Shown: positions 9,778 to 17,735 of the stretch, one piece after another
Position numbering within the stretch: the stretch's first letter is position 1
Layout: each line of letters starts with the position of its first letter
Assembly (NCBI RefSeq): GCF_900116145.1
Contig: NZ_FPAB01000005.1
Location: 124,001 to 188,000, forward strand
Source of the DNA: Streptomyces harbinensis
Lineage (GTDB): Bacteria; Actinomycetota; Actinomycetes; Streptomycetales; Streptomycetaceae
Direction: 5' to 3'
Length of the DNA stretch: 64,000 nucleotides
The notes under the pieces: model-generated
The model's database searches: none
Told to the model about the DNA's origin: nothing
What the model saw: the letters and a program-made list of their open reading frames with translations, nothing else
Program-made: the position numbers and the translations under genes

Positions 9778-10732
9778 ACCGCCCCAGCCACCGCCCGTAG
9801 GACCCCCCGAAGCCCCCATCGCGATCGCGGCGGGCGACGGCCGGGGCGAACCGGCCACGCCCACCGGCGCGGAACCGGGACGCGCGCGCAGCCTGTGGTC
9901 GGACGCCTGGCACGACCTGCGCCGCAACCCGGTCTTCGTCATCTCCGCGCTGCTGATCTGCTTCCTCGTGCTGATCTCGATCTGGCCCTCGCTCATCGCC
10001 ACCGAGTCACCGCTGCGCTGCCAGCTCTCCCGCTCCCTGGAGGGCGCCTCCGCCGGCCACTGGTTCGGCTTCGACACCCAGGGCTGCGACGTGTACACCC
10101 GCACCGTCTACGGGGCCCGCGCCTCCATCGCCGTCGGGGTGTGCGCCACCCTCGGCGTCGCCCTGGTGGGGACGGTCATCGGCGGGCTCGCCGGCTTCTT
10201 CGGCGGCTTCTGGGACGCCCTGCTCTCCCGGGTCACCGACATGTTCTTCGGCATCCCGCTGATCCTGGGCGCCATCGTCTTCCTCAGCATGATCAAGCTC
10301 TCCGGCATCTGGCCGGTGGTCCTGGTGATCGCCGCACTGAGCTGGCCGCAGATCGCCCGTATCGCGCGCGGCGCCGTCATCACCGCCAAACAGAACGACT
10401 ACGTGCAGGCCGCCCGCGCCCTCGGCGCCTCGCACGCCCGCATCCTGCTGCGGCACATCCTGCCGAACGCCATCGCCCCGGTGATCGTGATGGCCACCAT
10501 CATGCTCGGCACGTTCATCGCCCTGGAGGCCACCCTCAGCTACCTCGGCGTCGGCCTGCGCCCGCCCACCGTCTCCTGGGGCGTGGACATCTCCGCCGCC
10601 TCCACCGGGATGCAGTTCCGCAACGCCCCGCACATCCTGCTCTACCCGGCCGCCGCGCTGTCGCTGACGGTCCTGGCGTTCATCATGCTCGGCGACGCGG
10701 TGCGCGACGCCCTCGACCCCAAGCTGCGCTGA
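9770..10732 (+). CDS. Oligopeptide ABC transporter permease, DppC/OppC type, operon 2
   Basis: 320 residues, same length as its operon 1 paralogue. A Pro-rich cytoplasmic N-terminus precedes SLWSDAWHDLRRNPVFVI and the first membrane segment. The periplasmic loop contains HWFGFDTQGCDVYTRTVYGA with a Cys not found in the paralogue. The coupling loop NDYVQAARALGASHARILLRHIL and tail DAVRDALDPKLR are conserved. The start overlaps the previous stop by 8 bp. Confidence 0.94.
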   Translation: MSEPPQPPPVGPPEAPIAIAAGDGRGEPATPTGAEPGRARSLWSDAWHDLRRNPVFVISALLICFLVLISIWPSLIATESPLRCQLSRSLEGASAGHWFGFDTQGCDVYTRTVYGARASIAVGVCATLGVALVGTVIGGLAGFFGGFWDALLSRVTDMFFGIPLILGAIVFLSMIKLSGIWPVVLVIAALSWPQIARIARGAVITAKQNDYVQAARALGASHARILLRHILPNAIAPVIVMATIMLGTFIALEATLSYLGVGLRPPTVSWGVDISAASTGMQFRNAPHILLYPAAALSLTVLAFIMLGDAVRDALDPKLR

Positions 10733-10749
10733 AGGGGAGGCCACCGGCC

Positions 10750-11716
10750 ATGCTGCTGGAAGTACAGGACCTGCACGTCGAGTTCACCAGCCGGGACGGA
10801 CTGGTCAATGCGGTGAACGGCGTCAGCTACGCGGTGGACGCCGGCCAGACCCTGGCGGTGCTGGGCGAATCGGGCTCCGGCAAGTCGGTGACCGCCCAGG
10901 CCATCATGGGCATCCTCGACTCGCCGCCCGGCCGCATCAGCAAGGGAAAGATCCTCTTCCGGGGCGAGGACCTGCTCACCATGGGCCGCGAGGCCAGACG
11001 CCGGATCCGCGGTGAGAAAATGGCGATGATCTTCCAGGACGCGCTGTCCTCCCTCAACCCGGTGCTGCCCGTCGGCTACCAGCTCGGCGAGATGTTCCGG
11101 GTGCACCGCGGCGCCTCCCGCAAGGAGTCGAAGGCCGCCGCCATCGAACTCATGGAACGGGTCCGCATCCCGGCCGCCAGGGAACGGGTGGGCGACTACC
11201 CGCACCAGTTCTCCGGCGGCATGCGCCAGCGCATCATGATCGCGATGGCCCTCGCCCTCGAACCCGACCTCATCATCGCCGACGAGCCCACCACCGCCCT
11301 GGACGTCACCGTCCAGGCCCAGGTCATGGACCTGCTCTCCGAACTCCAGCAGGAGTACCGGATGGGCCTCATCCTCATCACCCACGACCTGGGCGTCGTC
11401 GCCGACGCCGCCGATGTCATCGCCGTCATGTACGCGGGCAAGATCGTCGAACACGCCCCGGTGGACGCCCTGTACAAGCGCCCCGCCCACCCGTACACCA
11501 AGGGCCTGCTGGAATCGATCCCGCGCCTGGACCGCAAGGGCCAGGACCTGTACGCCATCAAGGGACTGCCGCCCAACCTCGCCCGCATCCCGCCCGGCTG
11601 CTCCTTCCACCCCCGCTGCCCCATCGCCCGCGACCGCTGCGCCGTGGACGTCCCCCCGCTGTACGAGGTGGCCCCGGACCGCTCCAGCGCCTGCCACTAC
11701 TGGAAGGAGACGATCG

Positions 11717-11724
<8 letters not shown>
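10750..11724 (+). CDS. Oligopeptide ABC transporter ATP-binding protein, DppD/OppD type, operon 2
   Basis: 324 residues. The ATG at 10750 follows GGGGAGG at a good distance; the frame is open further upstream, but that region is the opposite reading of the permease gene. Walker A GESGSGKS, signature FSGGMRQR, Walker [13 protein letters not shown] and H-loop [12 protein letters not shown] are all present, with the C-terminal HPRCP Cys region. Close to the protein at 4949-5992. The stop overlaps the next start by 8 bp (GTGACTGA). Confidence 0.94.
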
Positions 11725-12745
<1,021 letters not shown>

Positions 12746-12754
12746 ACGCCGGTC

Positions 12755-13105
12755 TCACCGCGCCCCCAGCCACAGCCCGGCGGCGGTGGAGGTGAGCGAG
12801 AGGATGCCCGCGATGGTGACGGCGGCGACGGAGTTGATCGCGGTGTCGTAGCGGCGCTCGTCGGCGGAGACCCCGTGGGTACTGGTGGTGGGCGCGCAGG
12901 GCTCCGGCGGAGCACCGCGCACCCAGCGGGCGAGCCGGGTGGTGCACGGCTCACAGGCATGGAACGGCCGGCTCCGGCCGAACCCCACGACCGGCCCGAG
13001 CCACATGACCAGGACCCCGGTCCTGGCACACATCAGGCAGTCGCCTTCCTCGGCCCACCCGGAGATCACATCGGTCTGCACCCACACCTGGGTCGGCACG
13101 TTCAC
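12755..13105 (-). CDS. Small Cys-rich membrane-anchored protein of unknown function
   Basis: 116 residues from a GTG at 13105 that overlaps the stop of the upstream ATPase gene by 4 bp (GTGA). A run of six G just upstream can serve as ribosome site. Two CxxC pairs (Cys23/26 and Cys51/54) suggest a zinc or redox site, and a hydrophobic stretch near residues 94-112 suggests a C-terminal membrane anchor. I do not recognise the family. Coupling to an anti-sigma-type ATPase and proximity to WhiJ/DUF397 genes suggest a regulatory role, by inference only. Confidence 0.7.
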   Translation of the reverse strand: MNVPTQVWVQTDVISGWAEEGDCLMCARTGVLVMWLGPVVGFGRSRPFHACEPCTTRLARWVRGAPPEPCAPTTSTHGVSADERRYDTAINSVAAVTIAGILSLTSTAAGLWLGAR

Positions 13106-13530
13106 CGGCCACCCCCCGGCAGCACGCACCGGAACCAGACGATCTTCCCGGCACAGCGGAGGGTCCGCTCACACCCGAACCCGTCCGCCATCTCCCGCAA
13201 CATCCACAGCCCGCGCCCCGACTCTGCGGCCCAGTCCGGGGCGTTCCCCACCACCGGCAGTCGGTGGCATCGGTCGAAGACCTGCACTGTCACTTCCGTG
13301 CCGATCCGCATCATCCGCAGGTAGCAGCGCGGATTCTGCACGTGACGTGCCACGTTGGAGATCAGTTCCGAGACCCCCAGCCGCACGGTTTCCACGACGT
13401 CTCGCGAACCGCCCCATTCCCGAGCGACCTCACCTGCGGCGGAGCGCCAATGCTTCACCTCCACGGCGCAGGCGTTCAACGAACGGCCATACACGTTCTC
13501 GCGGTGGACGGCCTGGACCGGATCCCTCAT
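13102..13530 (-). CDS. ATP-binding anti-sigma-type regulator (HATPase_c_2, RsbW/SpoIIAB-like)
   Basis: 142 residues. The N-box helix (VRLGVSELISNVARHV), a beta-sheet region and the glycine loop (ESGRGLWMLREMADGFG) are typical of the GHKL kinase-like domain in streptomycete RsbW-like proteins. These bind ATP and may phosphorylate or sequester an anti-anti-sigma or sigma partner. The ATG at 13530 has GGAGG five bases upstream. Genes of this type commonly neighbour WhiJ-like regulators and DUF397 proteins, as here (divergent to 13761). The partner is unknown. Confidence 0.85.
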   Translation of the reverse strand: MRDPVQAVHRENVYGRSLNACAVEVKHWRSAAGEVAREWGGSRDVVETVRLGVSELISNVARHVQNPRCYLRMMRIGTEVTVQVFDRCHRLPVVGNAPDWAAESGRGLWMLREMADGFGCERTLRCAGKIVWFRCVLPGGGR

Positions 13531-13644
13531 CGCACCTCCAGCACGGAGCAAGGCAGACGAACGAAGCCACGCAGATCTGAGCAGCGGGCAAGTGGGGCTG
13601 CGCCAGGCTCGTTTGCGACTGCCCGGCGTCCTCGCGGACTAGAG

Positions 13645-13695
13645 TGCATCAGATCACATGGCGTATGCAAGAAGGGCTAATGCATACATTGCATT
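13645..13695. promoter_or_regulatory. Clustered GCAT/ATGC motifs, candidate operator in the divergent promoter region
   Basis: Four copies of a TGCAT/ATGCA half-site occur in 51 bp, including an inverted pair TATGCA (13664-13669) and TGCATA (13681-13686). This is in the 230-bp gap between the divergent ATPase gene and the WhiJ-like regulator and is a natural place for the XRE protein to bind. The stretch is AT-rich compared with its flanks. Confidence 0.5.
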
Positions 13696-13760
13696 GTCTC
13701 CGTCCATCGGTCTCTCCGAGGTGGGGCACAGTGGGCCCGTGATGATGGAAAGGTGGAGAC

Positions 13761-14621
13761 GTGCCACAGAAGCCGAAGATCCCGACCGTTCGTTTGCGCC
13801 GCCTCGCGGCTGAGCTGCGCAGCCTGCGCGCGGCTGCCGGCCTGACGCGTGATGAGGTGTCAGAGCGCACCGGCATCAACGCGACCACGCTGTACCGGGT
13901 CGAGACAGCCAAGACCAACCCCCAGAAGCGGACACTGATCGCGCTCCTGGACCTCTACGAAGCGGACCCTGGGCTTCGCGCTGAGGTCGCTTCCATGGCC
14001 GAAAGGGCCACCGAACAGGGCTGGCTTCGCCCGTACCACAGTGAACTTCCGCAGGAATACACTGCCTACATCAGCTTCGAGAACGAGGCTTGGGAGGTCC
14101 GCAACTACGAGTCGCTGTTCGTCCCGGGGCTGATCCAGACCGAGCAATACGCCAGAGCGGTGATCGCTGGGACACTCCCGCTCGCGAGTCCTGTGGAAGT
14201 GGACCAGCGCGTTCAGGCTCGCATGGACCGACAGGCCGTCCTCACCAAGGAGTCGCCCCTGCGGCTGAGGGCTGTCATAGACGAAGCAGTGTTGCACCGG
14301 GCAGTCGGTGGTCAGGACGTGATGCGCGCGCAGATGAGACACCTCTTGCAGGTGATGGACTTGCCGAACGTCAGCGTGCAAGCCATCCCGTTCTCCGCCG
14401 GAGCCCATCCGGGAATGCCTGGCTCGTTCGTCCTGATGGCGTTCGCCGACGCGGAGGAGCCCGAGATCGTCTACCTCGACAGCATGGCCGGCGATCTCTT
14501 CCTCGAAGCTCCCGTCGAAATGCGCAGATACAACACCATCTTCCATGACGTGATGAGCCAGGCTCTCAGCCCAACAGCGACAGCTGAGCTGATCACTAAG
14601 CTGATCAGAACAACCGTCTGA
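13761..14621 (+). CDS. WhiJ-like XRE-family transcriptional regulator with DUF5753 domain (first copy)
   Basis: 286 residues from a GTG at 13761 with AAGGTGGAG upstream. Residues about 10-60 form a Cro/C1-type helix-turn-helix (LRSLRAAAGLTRDEVSERTG, then NATTLYRVE). From about residue 95 to the end is a DUF5753 domain (YESLFVPGLIQTEQYARAVI). In streptomycetes such proteins act with small DUF397 partners, one of which starts 9 bp downstream, and influence development and antibiotic production (WhiJ, and the SCO4441/4442 pair). Codon usage is less GC-biased than in neighbours, suggesting horizontal mobility. Confidence 0.92.
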   Translation: MPQKPKIPTVRLRRLAAELRSLRAAAGLTRDEVSERTGINATTLYRVETAKTNPQKRTLIALLDLYEADPGLRAEVASMAERATEQGWLRPYHSELPQEYTAYISFENEAWEVRNYESLFVPGLIQTEQYARAVIAGTLPLASPVEVDQRVQARMDRQAVLTKESPLRLRAVIDEAVLHRAVGGQDVMRAQMRHLLQVMDLPNVSVQAIPFSAGAHPGMPGSFVLMAFADAEEPEIVYLDSMAGDLFLEAPVEMRRYNTIFHDVMSQALSPTATAELITKLIRTTV

Positions 14622-14630
14622 GGAGGTGAC

Positions 14631-14825
14631 ATGAAACAGAGCGATCTCAACGCGGTCATATGGCAGCGCAGCAGCTACAGCAGCGGGAACGGGCAGTGTG
14701 TCGAGGTGGCCCAGGGCTTCACGGGCGTGGTGCCGGTTCGGGACAGCAAGCACCCGGGTCCGGCCATCACAGTGCGGGCCGGCGCCTGGGATGCGTTCAT
14801 CGCACACCTCAAGGCCCACGGTTGA
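14631..14825 (+). CDS. DUF397 protein (first copy)
   Basis: 64 residues with the DUF397 pattern: WQRSSYSSGNGQCVEVA at the start, then VPVRDSKHPGPAITV and a final AWDAFIAHLK. It starts 9 bp after the WhiJ-like gene with GAGGAGGTG as ribosome site. These small proteins are the usual partners of XRE-DUF5753 regulators; some pairs have been described as toxin-antitoxin-like. The molecular activity is not known. Confidence 0.92.
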   Translation: MKQSDLNAVIWQRSSYSSGNGQCVEVAQGFTGVVPVRDSKHPGPAITVRAGAWDAFIAHLKAHG

Positions 14826-14854
14826 CGCCGCGACGCTCCAGAAGGAGTCACTGC

Positions 14855-15094
14855 GTGGGAGATGGACCTCCGGTGGCGAGATGGCGTAAGTCCAGCTACA
14901 GCAGTGGCGACACAGGCGCCTGCCTGGAGACCCGGATAACCTCCGACGGCCTGATAGCGGTCCGAGACAGCAAAAACCCCGGCCCGGCCACCATTGTGTC
15001 GGCCGGAGCCTGGGCAGCCTTTGTCGAACATCTCAAGGGTGAAGTGTGCGCCCTGCCATCGCAGGAGAATCCGATCGCGCGTAGGGGAATCTGA
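14855..15094 (+). CDS. DUF397 protein (second copy) with C-terminal extension
   Basis: 79 residues from a GTG at 14855 (GAAGGAG eight bases upstream). It repeats the DUF397 pattern (WRKSSYSSGDTGACLETR, then IAVRDSKNPGPATIV and AWAAFVEHLK) and has about 15 extra residues after the usual end. It shares one base with the next DUF397 start (TGATG). The tandem arrangement indicates local duplication. Confidence 0.88.
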   Translation: MGDGPPVARWRKSSYSSGDTGACLETRITSDGLIAVRDSKNPGPATIVSAGAWAAFVEHLKGEVCALPSQENPIARRGI

Positions 15095-15285
15095 TGCGAC
15101 ATGACCTGCCGATAGCGAGGTGGCGGAAGTCAAGCTACTCGGACGGGGGAAGCGGCAGTTGTCTGGAGACTCAGGTCACGGCGGACGGCGGGGTCGCGGT
15201 GGGCGACAGCAAGGACCGCTCGCGCGGTGCGTTCGTGTTCTCCGTCGCCGGGTGGTCCGCGTTCGTCAACCACCTCAAAGGTTGA
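15094..15285 (+). CDS. DUF397 protein (third copy)
   Basis: 63 residues. The first half matches the second copy closely (IARWRKSSYSDGGSGSCLET). The conserved core has drifted: the usual VRDSKxPGP reads VGDSKDRSRG, so this copy has lost the Arg and the PGP turn. It still ends WSAFVNHLKG. The ATG overlaps the previous stop by one base. It may be a diverging paralogue with a new partner, possibly the second XRE protein 70 bp downstream. Confidence 0.86.
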   Translation: MRHDLPIARWRKSSYSDGGSGSCLETQVTADGGVAVGDSKDRSRGAFVFSVAGWSAFVNHLKG

Positions 15286-15355
15286 CGCGGCGCGTCATCG
15301 GGACGTCCGTCTCGGTCCCGGCACCGACCTGCACACCGGTGCCTCGCTGACTGCC

Positions 15356-16237
15356 ATGACTACCGGCCGAGCTGACGGTCCGACCGCGATGTCCGCCTCC
15401 CCGTCCTCCAGCGTCCAGGCGGCCCGGCGCGTTCTCGCCGACCGGCTGCGGGAGTTGTGCGAGGACGCCGGGCTCGACGGCAAGTCGCTGGCGGCTGCGT
15501 GCGGCTGGCATCCCTCCAAGGTGTCGCGGATCGCCACGGCGAAAACTTCGCCGTCCGCCGACGACATCCGTGCCTGGTGCCGGGCCTGTGGCGCCGAGGA
15601 CCAGACAGCGGACCTGATCGCCGCCCTCCGAGCCGTCGAGGGCATGTGGGTCCACTGGCACCGGATGGAGCGCGCCGGGCTGCGCCGGGCCCAGGAGGCT
15701 GTCCTCCCGCTGTACGATCGCACACTTTGGTTCCGTGCCTATTCACCCGGACTTGTCCCCGGGTTGCTCCAGACGTACCGGTACACCGAGGACGTCCTGC
15801 GCGGAGTACAGCGCCGCCGGGTTCCGGTGGACGATGTCGCGGAGGCGGTCGCCGTGCGCATGGAGCGCCAGTACGTCCTGTACGAGGGGCACCGGCGCTT
15901 CGCGTTCCTGCTGGAGGAGCCGGTACTGCGCAACGCGCTCGGCAGTGCGGAGACACAGCGGGAACAACTGGACCATCTGTTGATGGTCAGCTCGTTGCCG
16001 CACGTCAGCATCGGCGTCGTCCCCACACAGCTGGGGCGCCCGCGCATGCCGGTGGAAGGGTTCTGGATCTTCGACACGGCCCAGGTGAACGTCGAGTTGG
16101 TGTCCGGATATCTGACGTTGACCCAGCCCGGTGAGATCAAGGCGTACGCCGACACCTTCCTCATGCTGGCCGACACGGCGGTCTACGCCGCCCGGGCCCG
16201 CGCCCTGATCAGGGCGGCGATGTCCTCGATCGGGTGA
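15356..16237 (+). CDS. WhiJ-like XRE-family regulator with DUF5753 domain (second copy)
   Basis: 293 residues if the ATG at 15356 is used; a second in-frame ATG at 15389 (residue 12) is also possible and neither has a strong ribosome site. The HTH lies near residues 28-75 (LRELCEDAGLDGKSLAAACG, then PSKVSRIATAKTSP). DUF5753 follows (FRAYSPGLVPGLLQTYRYTEDVL). It is more GC-rich than the first copy and only distantly similar, so the two were probably acquired separately. It sits just upstream of the small peptide/methyltransferase pair and may regulate it. Confidence 0.88.
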   Translation: MTTGRADGPTAMSASPSSSVQAARRVLADRLRELCEDAGLDGKSLAAACGWHPSKVSRIATAKTSPSADDIRAWCRACGAEDQTADLIAALRAVEGMWVHWHRMERAGLRRAQEAVLPLYDRTLWFRAYSPGLVPGLLQTYRYTEDVLRGVQRRRVPVDDVAEAVAVRMERQYVLYEGHRRFAFLLEEPVLRNALGSAETQREQLDHLLMVSSLPHVSIGVVPTQLGRPRMPVEGFWIFDTAQVNVELVSGYLTLTQPGEIKAYADTFLMLADTAVYAARARALIRAAMSSIG

Positions 16238-16345
16238 TGGCCTCGCAATCACCCGCAATCGCCTGGGCGTTGCGGTGCGCCTCTCCCTACCGTCGAAGCA
16301 CGTGGCCGCGACCGCAGCGGCTCGCAGGGAACAGGAGGCAGCACC

Positions 16346-16471
16346 ATGGGCAAGCACGACAAGCCCGATGACCACGGCGGGGACGGGCTCCCCGGGCAGC
16401 CGTGGAGCCCGCCCCAGCCACCGTCGCCCGACGGCGGCGCACCCGAAGGGGACGGGGACCGCCGGAAGTGA
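16346..16471 (+). CDS. Small Asp/Gly/Pro-rich peptide, candidate RiPP precursor
   Basis: A 41-residue ORF with GGAGG 8 nt before its ATG, whose stop overlaps the methyltransferase start by 4 bp (GTGA). It has no Cys or Thr, so it is not an obvious lanthipeptide, but it has three Asp-Gly pairs (D13-G14, D29-G30, D36-G37), seven Asp in all, a single Trp (W20) and a Pro-rich middle (residues 19-28). Asp-Gly is the sequence most prone to isoaspartate/aspartimide formation, the substrate of PIMT enzymes, and a PIMT homologue is encoded next. Function inferred; not a recognised family. Confidence 0.65.
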   Translation: MGKHDKPDDHGGDGLPGQPWSPPQPPSPDGGAPEGDGDRRK

Positions 16472-17673
16472 CCGTTGGATCCGATCGGTCCGGCCGCGCC
16501 CGCTCCGCTGTGGGGCTGGCGCGGTTCCTTCGGGAGTCCGGGGCGATGAGCCGTGATTGGGCGGATGCCTTCGCGGCGGTGCCGCGTGAGGTGTTTCTGC
16601 CGGATCTGATGTGGCCGTACGACATGGACACCGGCGCGAGCCGTTCCGTGGACCGGCGGACGGACCCCGTGGCGTGGGAGCGCGCGGCGTACGCCAACGT
16701 TCCGATCACCACCCAGTGGGACGACGGGCAGCACACCGGGCCGGGGCCGGGGCGGGTGCCGACCAGTTCGGCGAGTATGCCGTCCGTCGTGACGCGGATG
16801 CTGGCCGACCTCGATGTCCGCCCCGGTGCCCGGGTGCTGGAGATCGGCACCGGGACCGGGCGGAACGCCGGGCTGCTCGCGGAGCGGCTCGGTGAGCGGT
16901 CCGTCGTGACCGTCGAGGTGGACGAGCGGGTCGCCGCCCGGGCGCGGGCCGCGCTCGGCAGTCTCGGGCTGTACCCGGAGGTGGTGTGCGCCGACGGCCG
17001 GTGGGGACATCCGGCGGGGGCGCCGTACGACCGGGTGATCGTCACCGCCGGGGTGCGGGGGTTCCCGCCGGCGTGGCTCGCGCAGACCCGGCCCGGTGGG
17101 GTGATCCTCGCCCCGTGGGGTACCCACTACTCCCACGAGGACGCCCTGGTGCGGCTGACGGTGGCGGAGGACGGGAGCGCGAGCGGGCCGTTTCTCCGGC
17201 CGCTGGAGTTCATGAAGATCCGCGCCCAGCGCCTGGACTGGCGGCGGTTCGCCGGGCATGTCGGGGCGTATCCGGGGGACGCCGCCGCGTCGGTGACCTC
17301 GGTCCCGCTCGCGGAGCTGGGGGAGGGGCGGCCCTTCCGGGGCGCGCGGTTCGTCCTGGGGTTGTGTGTGCCGGAGTGCGCCCAGGTGCTGAATACGGGG
17401 GAGGGGGAGGCGACGCTCTGGTTCTTCGACATGACCGAGGGCTCCCGGGCCTGGGCGTCGGTCCGGTTCCGCGACGGGGAGCGGGAGGCCACCGTCCATC
17501 AGTGGGGGCCGCGCCGGTTGTGGGACGAGGTGGCGCGGGCGCTGGCGTGGTGGCGGGAGCGGGGGCGCCCCGGGGTGGACGGGTTCGGGCTGACCGTGAC
17601 GCCGGAAGGGGGCTGCCGGCCGTGGTGCGGTGGGCCGGGGGAGCCGGTGCCGTCCTTCGGGGGTGGGGGATAG
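16468..17673 (+). CDS. PIMT-like protein-isoaspartate O-methyltransferase with C-terminal extension (RiPP-associated type)
   Basis: 401 residues from a GTG at 16468. The SAM-binding domain shows motif I VLEIGTGTGRNAGLLAERLG, preceded by PREVFLPD and the RiPP-PIMT-like segment GRVPTSSASMPSVVTRML; canonical repair PIMTs are only about 210 residues. The extra ~170 C-terminal residues resemble the extension seen in methyltransferases of lanthipeptide, graspetide and imiditide clusters. It should methylate Asp carboxylates in a peptide, leading to aspartimide or isoaspartate. Translational coupling to the 41-residue peptide suggests that peptide is its substrate. A generic protein-repair enzyme is the alternative. 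Confidence 0.85.
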   Translation: MTVGSDRSGRARSAVGLARFLRESGAMSRDWADAFAAVPREVFLPDLMWPYDMDTGASRSVDRRTDPVAWERAAYANVPITTQWDDGQHTGPGPGRVPTSSASMPSVVTRMLADLDVRPGARVLEIGTGTGRNAGLLAERLGERSVVTVEVDERVAARARAALGSLGLYPEVVCADGRWGHPAGAPYDRVIVTAGVRGFPPAWLAQTRPGGVILAPWGTHYSHEDALVRLTVAEDGSASGPFLRPLEFMKIRAQRLDWRRFAGHVGAYPGDAAASVTSVPLAELGEGRPFRGARFVLGLCVPECAQVLNTGEGEATLWFFDMTEGSRAWASVRFRDGEREATVHQWGPRRLWDEVARALAWWRERGRPGVDGFGLTVTPEGGCRPWCGGPGEPVPSFGGGG

Positions 17674-17688
17674 CGGACGGGACAGCGG

Positions 17689-17722
17689 AAGGCCCGGCGC
17701 CAGTGGGGTGGGGCCGGGCCTT
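17689..17722. terminator. Bidirectional terminator between convergent genes
   Basis: A perfect 10-bp stem AAGGCCCGGC / GCCGGGCCTT with a 14-nt loop, centred in the 62-bp gap between the methyltransferase and the minus-strand envelope protein gene. Confidence 0.75.
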
Positions 17723-17735
17723 CGGGGGGTCGGGG

